Shown piece by piece: positions 1-11,189 of a DNA stretch of 64,000 nucleotides. The DNA lies in contig OY743170.1 in NCBI GenBank assembly GCA_963555705.1, positions 12,315,096 through 12,379,095 on the forward strand, given 5' to 3'. Under the pieces are notes generated by a model. That model was not told the DNA's origin and searched no databases. It saw only the letters and a program-made list of their open reading frames with translations. The stretch comes from Ligustrum vulgare. Its lineage: Eukaryota; Streptophyta; Magnoliopsida; Lamiales; Oleaceae. The stretch's first letter is position 1. Each line of letters begins with the position of its first letter. A program made the translations under genes and the position numbers.

Positions 1-140
1 CAATGAACTACTTTAGCAAATGATCATCCCATCCAACATGATAAAAGACCAAACAGAGAGACATCATGATAACAGATGTCTGAAAAAAAAAATAACAACT
101 ATGAATTTAATAACGCGATTGAGATTAATAACTTTCATAC

Positions 141-309
141 CTTAAATGCAAGGCAACAAAATGCTTGTTTTTCATTTTCATCCTTTCAACAAATTTTTTG
201 CCGATCTCAAGTATAGGATCAGTAAACTTCAAAGTATGGTAATGAACTCTACGTCTCAGTTTCTGTAACTCTGTGTGAAGTCGATTTGAGAGCCTGTAAT
301 CAAAACAGC
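141..309 (-). CDS. internal exon of a plant protein O-fucosyltransferase-like gene (partial)
   Basis: A 169-nt minus-strand exon with a GTGCAG acceptor just right of 309 and an AG|GTATG donor at 141/140. Its frame reads FDYRLSNRLHTELQKLRRRV, then a stretch with FTDPILEIGKKFV, and ends FVALHLR. This matches the conserved block of plant GDP-fucose O-fucosyltransferase (former DUF246) proteins, in which a YRLSN/LQKLR.RVNYHALKF segment precedes the HLRYE motif of the sugar-nucleotide site. Such proteins are usually Golgi type II membrane enzymes acting in cell-wall or adhesion biology. The exon ends one base short of completing the Arg codon of HLR, so the next exon lies left of the window. No upstream exon was recognised between 310 and 1137, so the 5' part may be displaced by the Helitrons or lost. 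The frame is open. Confidence 0.72.
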
Positions 310-1136
310 CTGCACCTGAGAAATAGACATTGCTTCCAATTCAGTTTTGAAATAATTGACATTTTGAGAAAATATTTGGAAGTTTATACAGGATTAATAG
401 CAAAAAACATCTTGTAATCATTTGGCCAAATGTCAAAAATTAAATACAAGCCATAGTCATCTTGAAAATATTTATTATACTCGTTGAGGAGAATTAAACT
501 ATTATTAGCACAATTTTTGTTCATAGAATTAAGATCATATAACATTCAATTGAGTGAAAGAATTGCGAAAATGATTTTTCTTATCGAGTAAATAAATTGT
601 AATATAAATTTAAATTCTTTCGTTTAGTGAATGAATAATTTTGAGTTTATCCTAGAAGTGTGGGAGTAGTTTGATTAAATTTTAAATACAGTTTAAATAA
701 TATTATTTTGAAGTCTATAAAGTGCACAAAAAGACTACAAAATATTGTGCTAAAATTTTAAAACTTTTGTCAAACAATTGTAAAGTGTTTACATATAAAT
801 ATTAAAAAGAATTCTAGATATAAACATGAAAAATTGAATCAAACAGTGATTCAATAACTTCTGAAAAGTTGGTTTAAAACTCAACTTATTATCTTATAGA
901 AAATCATAAAGACATAATCGAGTAGGATGGAGTGAAACCCCATTAAAAAATCCCCCAATGAGGGTAACCCTACCTGACTATATTAATAAGTATATCTTGG
1001 GTTCAAAGGGTAAAAACAAGTCATTTGATAAGCAGATAGTTTCAACACTTTATCAAACCATACATCATTCTAGATTAGAAGTGTTAGTTGTTATGGTTGA
1101 AGGTATGAGTTTAAAACTCTTAATCTTAATAAATAA

Positions 1137-1137
<1 letters not shown>
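310..1137. other. AT-rich intron or intergenic stretch, no gene seen
   Basis: No coding exon, RNA gene or element end could be supported here. It could be intron of the O-fucosyltransferase-like gene, since the exon at 141-309 has a normal acceptor facing it. Confidence 0.4.

Positions 1138-1197
<60 letters not shown>
1138..1197. repeat. (AT)n microsatellite
   Basis: A nearly pure AT dinucleotide run of about 60 bp that directly precedes the 5' end of the first Helitron-like copy. Confidence 0.95.
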
Positions 1198-1199
<2 letters not shown>

Positions 1200-2446
1200 T
1201 GGAATAGTCATCACCAAAATATATACAAAGTTTCCCGCAAAAAAAAAAAAGTTTATAAATTTGGAATTTTTTTGCTAAAAATTACTATATTAAATATTTT
1301 AACAATTATTATTTTACATGTATCATTAATTGCATTGGCATCCGTGCTATACTCTTTATAATATCAAAGTGTTATTTTTTCTATTTTATTATTGTTCTTT
1401 TAATAATTATTGTACAATTTTGAAATCGAAAAATATGTAATATAGGTGTCAAATTAAAAATCACAGTGAGAAGTTTATTGCAAGCTAACAAGTGAGAACA
1501 AATTGTAATTATATTGTCTGTAAAATCATATAAAAAATTAAAGGTAAAGTTTTATTTTATATTTCTTATTTTTTCCTCAATATCTAATTCATTTTAAATT
1601 GTATCATTTAAATCCTATAATATTATCTATAATTAGTTAACTAAATTCATTTTAGTTATAGATGATTAATTTATGCTCTGATTTTTTCTCATCAAATTAA
1701 AATAAATAATAACTATATAAGTTTTTAAGGAAAATCCAATTAAGTTGGGTTAATTTTACAAACTCGAGATATCTTCAATTCATTCATCATTTTCACATTA
1801 TTTTTATTTATATACTGATTCTGTTCATTTTTCTATTTTTCATTATAAATTTAAATAAATAAAATATGTAAAAATATATTACAGATTTTTACAATTAGTT
1901 CATATAATTTCTATAAACAATTGATCGATCAGTAATTTTTATTAAAATAATAAAATAACAATATGAATAAAGAAATTGTTAGTATGAAGAAAGAATAATC
2001 AATTAATGTAACAATATTTATTAAAATTAATGATTATTTTTTTAGAAAAACACTTGAAATTAATAATTAATGCTTAAAAAATCAAATTATACCAAAAAAG
2101 TCTATTCTACATTTCTTTTTGGGAAGAATATGATGAAAAATAATATATGAAAAGAAAAATGTCGATCTTAAGGAGAATATGTAAGTTGAGTTTTGCACAT
2201 GTATTGTATGAGCCTAATTTTGTAGTTCGAAATTTTTTTTAACAAAGAAATTTTCATTTTTTTAGCGTTAATTCCAGAAATGGAGTTGATATGTTCACGG
2301 TACAATCTTAAGTACACTTAATTCATGGCCTGATTTCCCATAAAGATGATAAAACAATTCAACGATTTACAATTTTTTTAAAACATTAAAAAAATTAATT
2401 ATATGCCGTAAAAAATGGTGAAACTTTATTTCTTAACATTATTAAC

Positions 2447-2488
<42 letters not shown>

Positions 2489-3124
2489 TTAATAATTTTT
2501 TTATTGACATATAATTAAATATGCATTTAATTATATTCAATTAAATGCGTCGCATTTAAAAATAAAAAATTATTAATCACGCGAAGGATTTCCTGAGTTG
2601 AATTCCACATTCGTGCACCACAAATCTTGAGATTGATTTTCACTTTCGTGCATCGTCAATATTGCTTAATTTGTTACATTTATTTATATAGAGGACCACA
2701 TATATTTAACTTGTTATAATTACTTTATTTTATTTAAATTATAACATTTTGAGGGTTATTATTTCTATTCACGTTAGTCAAAAATATTTAGACGAAATTT
2801 TTATTTATTCTAAACAACATATATTTGAAAAATTGCATTATTTAATTTAAATTTGAGCAATTGTTTAAATATGTTTTGTCTATATCAACTTTTGTGTATC
2901 ACACGGGTGTTAGCAACTTCAAACTTTACAAACAATGTATTATTTGAAGAGGTTTTCCAAAAATGAAGAGAATTGTAATTTATTTCTATTTTGCGCATTC
3001 GTTAACGGTCTTTATCATTAATTAAAGCAAATTATGTGTTGAATTTTTTTCCTATTTTATAGTGATATTTACAGTAAAATCATTTCGTATTATTCTTCTG
3101 TGCAACGCACGGGTGTGATACTAG
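1190..3124 (+). mobile_element. non-autonomous Helitron-like element, copy A
   Basis: The 3' end has the Helitron signature: a short hairpin (GTGCAACGCAC, loop AAC) followed by GGGTGTGATA and CTAG at 3121-3124, with a T next. The 5' part (TATATAAGTGGAATAGTCATC...) is repeated in copies at 3125 and about 3619, and the 3' part (2880-3124) is repeated at 6545-6795. It has no coding frame, so no RepHel protein. The exact 5' terminus is blurred by the adjoining (AT)n. It contains a second (AT)n at about 2448-2484. Confidence 0.6.
2448..2484. repeat. (AT)n microsatellite
   Basis: A short TA dinucleotide run inside Helitron-like copy A. At the matching place copy C (about 6255-6300) has only a few TA units, so it expanded after the copies separated. 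Confidence 0.85.
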
Positions 3125-3596
3125 TATATATAAAAGTAGAATAGCTATCATCAAATTACACATACAGTTTCCTGCCAAAAAAATTTCTAAATTTGAATAT
3201 TTTTTGCTAAAAAATAGTATATTAAATATTTTATCAATTATTATGTTACATGTGTCATTAATTGCATTGACATCCATATTATGCTATTAATAACATCCAA
3301 ATATTATTTTTTTTCTATTTTATTATTATTCTTTTAATAATTATTGTCTGAATTTCGAAATTTTTTGCTAAAAATAGTATATTAAATATTTTAAAAATTA
3401 TTATTTTACATGTATCATTAATTGCGTTGACTTTCGTGCTATGCTATTAATAATATCAAAATGTTATCTTTTCTATTTTAGTATTATTATTCTTTTAATA
3501 ATTATTGTATTATTTTGAAATCGAAAATTTTGTAACATGGATGTCAAATTAAATATCACAATGAGAAGTTTAATGCAAGCTAATAAATGAGAGCAA
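3125..3596 (+). mobile_element. truncated 5' fragment of the same Helitron family, copy B
   Basis: It starts directly at the 3' CTAG of copy A with TATATATAAAAGTAGAATAGC and follows copy A's first ~450 bp. This includes two tandem versions of the GAAATTTTTTGCTAAAA... block (near 3190 and 3355). It stops at 3596, where copy C begins with TC after an A. The remainder of B was not found after the 3' end of C, so B is a fragment rather than a cleanly split element. Confidence 0.5.
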
Positions 3597-4730
3597 TCTA
3601 ATCTTAATCTTAATCATACTATATATAAAAGTAGAATATCCGTCAGCAAAATACTCATAGTTTTCAGCCAAAAAGACTTTCTAAATTTGAAATTTTTTTG
3701 CTAAAAAGTAGTATATTAAATATTTTAGCAATTATTATTTTACATGTGTCATTAATTGCATTGGCATCCATGCTATGCTATTAATAACATCTAAATGTTA
3801 TTTTTTCTATTTTATTATTATTCTTTAAATAATTATTGTCTAAATTTGGAAATTTTTTGCTAAAAAATAGTAAATTAAATATTTTAGCAATTATTATTTT
3901 ACATGTGTCATTAATTGCATTGGTATTCATGCTATGCTATTAATAACATCAAAATGTTATTTTTTTCTATTTTATTATTATTATTATTTTAATAATTATT
4001 GTATTATTTTGAAATCAAAAAATATGTAATATGTATCTCAAATTAAAGATCACAGTGAAATGTTTAATGCAAACTAACAAGTGAGAGCAAATTGTAAATA
4101 TATTGTCCATAAAATCGTATCAAAAATTAAAGGTAAAGTTTTATTTTTTTATTTTTCCTCAATATCTAATTCATTTTAAATTATATCATTTAAGTCTTAT
4201 AATGTTATCTATAATTAGTTAACTAAATTCATTTTAGTCATAGATGATTAACTTCTGTTCTTATTTTTTCTTATCAAATTAAAATAAATAATAACTATAC
4301 CAATTTTTAAGACAAATACAATTAAGTTAGGTTAATTTTACAAACTTAAGATTTCTTCAATTCATTCATCATTTTCACATCATTTTTATTTATTTACTGA
4401 TTCTGTTCATTTTTCTATTTTTCATTATAAATTTAAATAACTAAAATATGCAAAAATATATTACAGAGTTTAAAAATTAGTTCATATAATTTCTATTAAA
4501 CAATTATTCGATCATTAATTTTTATTAAAATAATAATGTAACAATATGAATAAAGAAATTGTCAGTATGACGAAAGAATAATCAATTAATGTAACAATAT
4601 TTTATTAAAATTAATAATTATTTTTTAGAAAAACACTTGAAATTAATAATTGATGCTTAAGAAATTAAATTATACCAAAAAAATCTATCATACACCTCTT
4701 TTTGGGAAGAATATGATGAAGAACAATATA

Positions 4731-4820
4731 TCACTATCACTTCACTATCATCACTATAACTATTACTATCACTATCATCATCACTATCATCACTATCATC
4801 ATCACTATCATCACTATCAC
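4731..4820. repeat. CACTATCAT-type microsatellite at the Helitron 5' terminus
   Basis: An irregular array of CACTATCAT/CACTAT units that starts at the very first bases of the nested Helitron and ends where TAATATATAAAAGTG begins. Confidence 0.9.
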
Positions 4821-5957
4821 TAATATATAAAAGTGTGGATGTGTGGAAATCTTTTAATTACCAATTTTGTCCTTACTTCTATTTTTCTTTTATCTATAAT
4901 ACCCTTATCATTGATTAAAGTATATCCATATAAATAAATATAGAGTGACTTTTCAAATGATTTTGGTTTAATTAAACAATAAATTAAACTTCCAATATAA
5001 AATCCTTATATTCAATCACATAACTTATAAAACATGTTTTTTGATAATATTTTTCAATCTTTTACCACATTCTAATTCAATACATCTGTTTATACAATTC
5101 ATAAACTGAATCATTACAACGCTAAATCAAACATTTTTTTATCCAATACGAGGTAATATTATAACAGAATTAAGATAATCTCACAATAAAAAATAGTATG
5201 GATTAGATTAAAATAATCAACATGATGAATAATTGGTAAACTATGAGTTGAGTTAAAACAAATACATTTAAAAACCAATAATTTTTTGAATAATTAAAGT
5301 AAAAAATAGTGACTTATTTATTTGCATGCTAGTCACTTTGAAGAAAATGATCTACTATTTACTCAAGCGCAATAAGAGGTAAAATTTTATAACATGTTTA
5401 TGGATAAATAACTATTCAATCTTTACTTATATGATGAACGTAGTTAAATAAAAAATAAAATCCCGAGTTGTTCAAATTTGACCAAAAAATGAAAATATAT
5501 TTATGGTTGAAACATATTTTCAATGTCTTTTCGAATTTTCATTCTCTATTTGCATTTTATTTTATAAAATGTCCTTACGTACAATAAATTGAGAAAAAAT
5601 AAAATGTCGATTATAAATTTACTCACACGTTAATAAATAAATAAATAAGTAAATGCGTAATTTTCATATAAATAACTATTTTCACTATTAGAGTTAAAAT
5701 TACTGATACTACTTGTTACAGTCACAAGAGTTAAAAAAGATTGTGCCTCACATGATTTAGTAATAATACTCCTTAAACTACCTTAATTCCATCTATCATA
5801 AATAATAATATATTATTTATTATACTTTATAATCAATGGCTATATGATAATTTGAGTGATTTTTATTTTGTTCTTCATTACATAGAAGACACAAAAATAT
5901 AAGTTTTTTTAATTTATCGTGTACATAAAACGTGCGAAGGACGTGGGGAAAAACTAG
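4731..5957 (+). mobile_element. second Helitron nested inside copy C
   Basis: The undisrupted sister copy A reads ...AATATA|TGAAAAGAAAA at about 2145. Copy C reads ...AATATA, then 1227 bp starting TC and ending CTAG, then TTAAAAGAAAAG. So the insertion lies between A and T with no duplication, as Helitrons do. The 3' end has an imperfect hairpin (ACGTGCGAAGGACGT) before GGGGAAAAACTAG. The 5' end is a CACTATCAT microsatellite. No coding frame was seen, so it is non-autonomous. Confidence 0.6.
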
Positions 5958-6796
5958 TTAAAAGAAAAGCGTCGATCTTAAGGAGAATATGAAACTTGAG
6001 TTTTGCACATATATTGTATGAGCCCAATTTTGTAGTTCAAAAGTTTTTTTAAAAATAAAATTTCATTTATTGAACGTTAATTCCAGAAATTGAGTTGATA
6101 TTTTCATGGTACAATATCTAAAACACTTAATTTACGGTCTGCGTTCCTGTAAAGAGATAAAATAATTCAAAAGTTTACAATTTTATTAAAATATTAAAAA
6201 AATAATTATATGCCGTAAAAAATGGTGAAACTTTATTTTTTAATTTTATTAACATATATAGACAAAAAGAATTAAATATAATTTTTTATTGACATATATA
6301 TAATTAAATATGCATTTTATTATGTCCAATTAAATGCATCGTATTTAAAAATTAAAAAATTATTAATCATGCGAAGGATCTCTTGAGTTGAATTCCTAGT
6401 TTATGCACCACAAATCTTGATGTTGATTTTCTATTTCTATTCACATTAGTCAAAAATATTTGGACTAAATTTTTTATTTATTCTATACAACATATATTTG
6501 AAAAATTGCATTATTTAATTTAAATTTGAGCTGTTGTTTAAATATGTTTTTTTTATAGCAACTTTCTTGTATCATACGGGTCTAAGCCCTGCAACTGTAC
6601 AAACAATGCATTATTTATAGAGGATTTCCAAATTGATGAGAATTGTAATTTATTTCTATTTTGAGCATTCGTTGATAGTATGTATTATTAATCAAAGCAA
6701 ATTATGTGTTCAGTTTTTTTTTCAATTTTGTAATGATATTTACAGTAAAATCATTTCATATTGTTATTCCATACAACGCACGGGTGTGATACTAGT

Positions 6797-8111
6797 GAAG
6801 TTAAATATTACAAGTAGCTAAAAAAGTAACACAAAGGTACTGCAAGAACGTCACCTATATGAACTTCGAGATGGTGCCGCTACAATAGAGAATCGGAGTT
6901 TTCTCTCTTAAAAGTTCACGAATTGAATAAGCACAACTCCATAACAGCGCTAAAGCTAAAATGTGAGTGGAACAAAAAATTAAATGTTTTGCGTATGATG
7001 TTGCCAGTTTTGTTACATGGAATAATGGGTTCAAAGCTTCGGCTACCCAAAATTTCAATAATACTTTGCAATGTTTACACTAAGGTAAGGTTCAAATCGA
7101 AATATACCTTATTTTATGCATAACACTGTTGTAAAAATGAGTTGGTAAAGTTGTTTGAACAAGTGAGGGATTGTTGGAAATTTATTGGTTACAAATGTTC
7201 GAAATGGTTGTTCAAAGATTTGTTAAGATTATGGATGAAAGTACAAAATTAAATCAATGCGAAGATGCATCAAAAAAGACGAAAAAGTGAGAAACTTGGA
7301 AAGATATCAGGCATTGCGATCGCAATGTTGTAACCTGTTGTGATCGCAAGCCAAGCGACATAGCAGGTTCAAAATCTCTTATTCTCTTGAGATTTCAAGG
7401 TATTTTTCAGGAAGCACCTTTCGGTGCCTAAATCAGTTTTTGGGCAGCAAAAGGTGCCCTTTTGTCCAAATATCATATACTTTCATAAATCGTAGACTGA
7501 TTACTTTAAATTGGGTGTTATGTTGATCAAAAACACAAGACACAGCATCCATAAAATATATACAATTATGAGAGATTACTTCCACCAAATTTATACTCAT
7601 TTTACTTTGTTTTCTTGTTCCTCTTCTGAGTAATCATTGTTCATTGAATATACTTGGTTGACAGCTTGAATTAATCTAATAAAGTCATTTGCATCAAACC
7701 CTTAAGAATCTTGACCGGGGGGATGTACTTTTAGGACTATGATTTTTAAAATCGTGTTCGAGCCTTTCTTTGTCCCCACTTTAAGGTATTTCTACATCCA
7801 TTCCCAAATTTCAAGTATGATGCTTGTTTCACATTTTGATCTTCCTTAGTTCGTGATTCTTCATATGATTTCGTCTCCAACACTCGTGGTAAATTTTATA
7901 ACAATGTTGCTATATGGCTCTACTGAATTGTATTCTGAGGAGATACGCCTCAAATCTCACGTATAAGTGGGGATTGCACCACTGTCCACTTTATCTACAA
8001 AACCTCAGAGATTGCGTGCCAATAATCAAAGTTGATTGTCTTTGGATGTTGCTCATGACGAATGTCTTTTCGTAAGAAAAAAGGATTCATTGAAAGAAAT
8101 AGTATTCTCCC
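6797..8111. other. no gene recognised
   Basis: No coding exon is supported. The stretch holds one 16-bp perfect palindrome, CATTGCGATCGCAATG (7312-7327), with a partial GATCGC echo near 7351. Nothing else was recognised. Confidence 0.4.
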
Positions 8112-8590
8112 TTTTTTTTTTTTTTTTTTGGAAATAAAAATTGCATTCTCATTCAATTAAATCGCCCAACCCATGAGGAGCAATTCAATACGGAACACAA
8201 TCAGTCCAATTAATAGAATCTACTAAAGAAAGAGCATTTGAAGCTAGGCTACACTATTCCCTTCTAGAGGAATATAGCAGCAAGAGTCACAGCCAACTTC
8301 GTCTATAAGTACTTGAATATCACTTAACACCATAGAAACAAGGGCTAAAGGTGGAATGTGTTGAATGTCTCGAACCAGTTGAAACGCATCTCATTTCTCC
8401 ATCTCAAAATGGAAACCGGTGTTTTTTTGCCAAAAGAAAACCCTCCCGCAAAGCCAAAGTCTTTGCCACACCTGGATCAAAAGTTCCAATGATAGGTCAA
8501 CTCATTGTTAGAACGAATCCCTGATCATCCCGAATTACTTCTCCAATCCCCATCCATAAATAATGTTCTCAATTGCTTAACAGATCTACA
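8112..8590 (-). pseudogene. 5'-truncated LINE: RNase H domain remnant and poly(A)
   Basis: Read on the minus strand, the segment encodes, with stops and a frameshift, GEVIRDDQGFVLTM, then FDPGVAKTLALREGFLLAKK, then LVRDIQ..PPLALVSMVLSDIQVLIDEVG. This is the pattern of the RNase H domain at the C terminus of plant non-LTR retrotransposon polyproteins (usual core: VIRD..G, then AEALALREGL, then NSVAHSLA). In-frame stops occur after FVLTMS, after HRFPF and near NSVA. The frame runs toward a run of 18 T at 8112-8129, which is the poly(A) tail read on the other strand, so this is a 3' terminal LINE copy. No upstream reverse transcriptase was found, as is usual for LINEs truncated during insertion. 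Confidence 0.62.
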
Positions 8591-8718
8591 ATTAAGCATC
8601 ATCAGCAACAAAGACACGTCAATCCCACTCTAGCAGGAGGCTATGATTGACAAGTTTATTGCGTAGTATCAAACACAAACTTGTGAGATAATTTGATTTA
8701 TGTTGATTTTTCGCAAAT

Positions 8719-8949
8719 ATGGATATATTTCTTCACCAACCTACTTTATTGTATTGTGACAATAAGTGTTCTTTCTGGATTGTGCATAATTTAATATTTC
8801 ATGAGCATATCAAACATATTGAGATTGAGTGTCATGTCACTCGTCGTCATCATCAGCTTGACACTTTCACGTACCTTTTATGTCTTCCTCCACACATAGT
8901 GCTAACTTATTTACAAAGTTACGCTCTACGTTTTGTTATTTTTTTTTGA
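8719..8949 (+). pseudogene. C-terminal RNase H end of a Ty1/copia polyprotein
   Basis: The frame reads LLYCDNKCSFWIVHN, then FHEHIKHIEIECHVTR. It matches the end of copia polyproteins, where CDNKAA...NPVFHERTKHIEIDCHFVR precedes the last ADIFTK motif. The normally following ADIFTKAL region is degraded to LTYLQSYAL. Only this tail remains, followed by a purine-rich tract and LTR. It sits a few hundred bases from a LINE remnant of opposite orientation. The upstream pol, integrase and gag are absent. Confidence 0.6.
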
Positions 8950-8995
8950 AAAACTCTTGATGCTTCCTCAGCAACATCAAGAGTTTGATAGGAGA

Positions 8996-9153
8996 TGTAA
9001 AAATATGTTAATTATTTATCTAAGAATAGATGAGTCTTTTTACTTGTTTGCTAGCAAGATTATATAAAGCTCATTTCTATTTATTTCATTATAATGGAAC
9101 AAGAAATCCTAGTCTCCTTTCCATTCTTAATTTTTTGTTTATTGATTTTAACA
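8996..9153 (+). repeat. 3' LTR of the truncated copia element
   Basis: It starts TGTAAAAATATG after the purine-rich tract GATAGGAGA and ends ...TTTTAACA, giving TG...CA ends over 158 bp, with ATTATATAAAG as a TATA-like box. The placement directly after the copia RNase H end supports the call. No second copy is present in the window to confirm it. Confidence 0.45.
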
Positions 9154-9177
9154 GTTTTATCCTCTTAGACATAGTTA

Positions 9178-9353
9178 GCCCTTGTTTGAGACCCATTATT
9201 TGGGAAAAATTATGGTTTTGAATAGTATTTTTTGGAGGATGTATGTTAAAAAAAATGTTTGAAAAGTAAAAAATGATAGGCTTGACTAAAATAAATAGTT
9301 GAGATTAAGTGTTGAATAAATTTGATTTACAAAAAATGGAACCAAAGAGGGGC
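9178..9353. mobile_element. Tourist-like MITE
   Basis: Imperfect terminal inverted repeats (GCCCTTGTTTGAGACC against the complement of GGAACCAAAGAGGGGC) are flanked on both sides by TTA (9175-9177 and 9354-9356). TTA is the 3-bp target typical of PIF/Harbinger elements. The interior (TAGGCTTGACTAAAATAAATAG) is shared with the remnant near 36010. Confidence 0.6.
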
Positions 9354-9442
9354 TTAATAGGATAAAGAGGCTGCTTAGAAGGCGCTTGATTTTATGTTAG
9401 GATGGTAAATAGTGTGTTTGCTCGAGTGATTCTCTACATATC

Positions 9443-9979
9443 TGTTGGGATATTTGACCCAAATTAAGAATGAGAATATCTTGGACAATTTCTTTCCATA
9501 TTAAAGTGGTTAACTTGGAGACCAAGTTAAAGGTGAAAAAGAAAATAAAAGACTTTATTTTGGTATTCTACTTCAATAAGGAAACTTACTTGAACACGAA
9601 TTCTACATATTCTAGGGGTTGTTTTTACCTATAAATATGTGTTTTAGGGAGCCATAATATTGTGAATCTTATGTGAGACTAATTAGAGAGAATTGGAGAG
9701 CTTTATCTTTGTAGTTTCTTGTGAACTCTTTGTGGGATAATTCAAAGGGTAGAAACTTGGGTTAGATAGAAGTTTATTATTAGTATTTTCTCTGTAGTCT
9801 ATGAGATTGGGTTGGTGAGTGAAATTCTATATAATTGTAATAATTTATTATATAGTGAAAGGCTTTGGCGATCCGGAAATTTTGCGTTGTTGTTATTATT
9901 TTCTTGTTGCTAAATTAATTCTTGAACATCAAAAGATCCTGTGGGTTAAAGAAGGGGAATCAATGTGTAATTCCCAACA
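9443..9979 (+). repeat. 5' LTR of the TR-GAG element
   Basis: It runs from TGTTGGGATATTTGACCC to TTCCCAACA and carries a TATA box CTATAAATAT at 9629-9638. Confidence 0.8.
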
Positions 9980-9981
9980 AG

Positions 9982-9992
9982 TGGTATCAGAG
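9982..9992 (+). promoter_or_regulatory. primer-binding site (initiator Met-tRNA type)
   Basis: TGGTATCAGAG lies three bases after the 5' LTR. It is complementary to the 3' end of plant initiator tRNA-Met, the usual copia primer. Confidence 0.85.
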
Positions 9993-10032
9993 AGCCAGGT
10001 GGTTCGAAGATTTTATTGGAGAAAAAGAAAAT

Positions 10033-10827
10033 ATGTCTGTCAAGTACGACGTGGAAAAATTTGATGGAAGAATTAATTTTGGCTTGTGGCAAGTACAAGT
10101 CAAGGATATTTTAATTCAGGCGGGTTTGCACAAAGCTTTGAAAGGAAAACCAACCGAGAGTTCTGACAAAGGAAAAGAAAAAGAAACTGAATCCAGTAAG
10201 ATTGATGAAGATTGGGAAGATTTGGATTTGAGAGTTGCTAGTACAATACGACTTTGTTTGGCCAAGAATGTTCTTGCAAATATTCATGGGATATCTGCTG
10301 CTAAGGAACTTTGGGAAAAACTGGAAGAGTTGTATCAGACGAAGAACTTGTCAAATCGCTTGTATCTGAAGGAACAGTTTCATTCGTTGAGAATGAGCGC
10401 AGGTACAAAAATCTCCGACCATCTTAGTGTTCTTAACGGGATTGTTTCTGAACTGGAATCTATTGGAGTCAAAGTTGAAGATGAGGATAAAGCATTGAGG
10501 CTCATCTGGTCTCTTCCATCCATGTTTGAGCACATCAAGCCGATTTTGATGTACGGGAAGGAAACGGTGGACTTTGCAGAAGTTACAAGTAAGTTGATCT
10601 CTGAAGAACGGAGATTGGGTGGAGGTGATAATTCATCTGGAAATAATTTGCTTGTTACTGAAAAGTGGAAGAGGGGCAACTCCATGAAGAAGAAAGTCGT
10701 ATGTTGGAACTGTGGACAATCCGGTCACGTAAGAAGAAATTGTCCAAAAGGTGTAGCAGACTCGGCTGACTGCTCAAAGGTGGACAATGTGACTCTCCTG
10801 GTGGAGGCCAGTGATGATGTACTCTGA
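10033..10827 (+). CDS. gag: intact copia gag polyprotein (capsid and zinc knuckle)
   Basis: An uninterrupted 264-residue frame, starting MSVKYDVEKFDG. The ATG at 10033 is chosen because this is where homology to Tnt1/Tork-like gag proteins begins; the longer frame upstream only runs through the primer-binding site. It has the gag-polypeptide domain (W..LD.R..STIRL.L...V...I; LWEKLEELYQTK; LYLKEQFHSLRM), and near residues 220-235 a CCHC knuckle, CWNCGQSGHVRRNC. Gag forms the cytoplasmic particle that packages element RNA. It stops after DDVL, where autonomous relatives would continue into protease, and no pol follows. This looks like a protein kept for self-packaging by a parasite element. Confidence 0.82.
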   Translation: MSVKYDVEKFDGRINFGLWQVQVKDILIQAGLHKALKGKPTESSDKGKEKETESSKIDEDWEDLDLRVASTIRLCLAKNVLANIHGISAAKELWEKLEELYQTKNLSNRLYLKEQFHSLRMSAGTKISDHLSVLNGIVSELESIGVKVEDEDKALRLIWSLPSMFEHIKPILMYGKETVDFAEVTSKLISEERRLGGGDNSSGNNLLVTEKWKRGNSMKKKVVCWNCGQSGHVRRNCPKGVADSADCSKVDNVTLLVEASDDVL

Positions 10828-11189
10828 GTAGGATGTGACATCCTCATGGCATGATGCCAGTTGCCATGATAGATGATGTGTTCTTACTGGCGGGTGCATG
10901 TGTTCGCACACAGCATTGGTTTGACTTGGATGCAAGGTGTGTGGTTGAATTGATGTCGATGGCTGATGAGCTTCCATGAAAAATCAAACAATGGGAGTTG
11001 CACCATAATTTTTCAGCAATTTTGTTTTCGACATGAGCCGGTGAAAAGCTCGGAGTTCGTTGATAATTCTGAGTGATTATACTCATATGGTGGAGTATGG
11101 GATCGTCAAAGTGGGAAAAGCTTGTCTGTTTACCCAATGATTAATTTTTGAATATCTTGGCTCATATGAATTTGTGTCAAGGTGGAGAT
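10828..11189 (+). other. non-coding 3' internal region and polypurine tract of the TR-GAG element
   Basis: No pol motif is readable in any frame. The end AAGGTGGAGAT (about 11179-11189) is the polypurine tract directly before the 3' LTR, a form common to many plant copia elements. Confidence 0.6.

Larger units (their letters stand above)
3597..6795 (+). mobile_element. non-autonomous Helitron-like element, copy C (outer element)
   Basis: It begins with TC after an A (TCTAATCTTAATC, then TACTATATATAAAAGTAG). It ends with ACAACGCACGGGTGTGAT followed by CTAG at 6792-6795 and a T, the expected Helitron termini without target duplication. The body follows copy A. It is interrupted by a second Helitron-like element at 4731-5957, whose removal restores the colinear match with copy A. 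No protein is encoded. Confidence 0.55.

Noticed and set aside
9819..10064. 81-codon frame beginning MKFYIIVII
   Set aside because: It lies in the 5' LTR and runs into the leader; the same frame in the 3' LTR (11566) ends differently. LTR shadow, not a gene.
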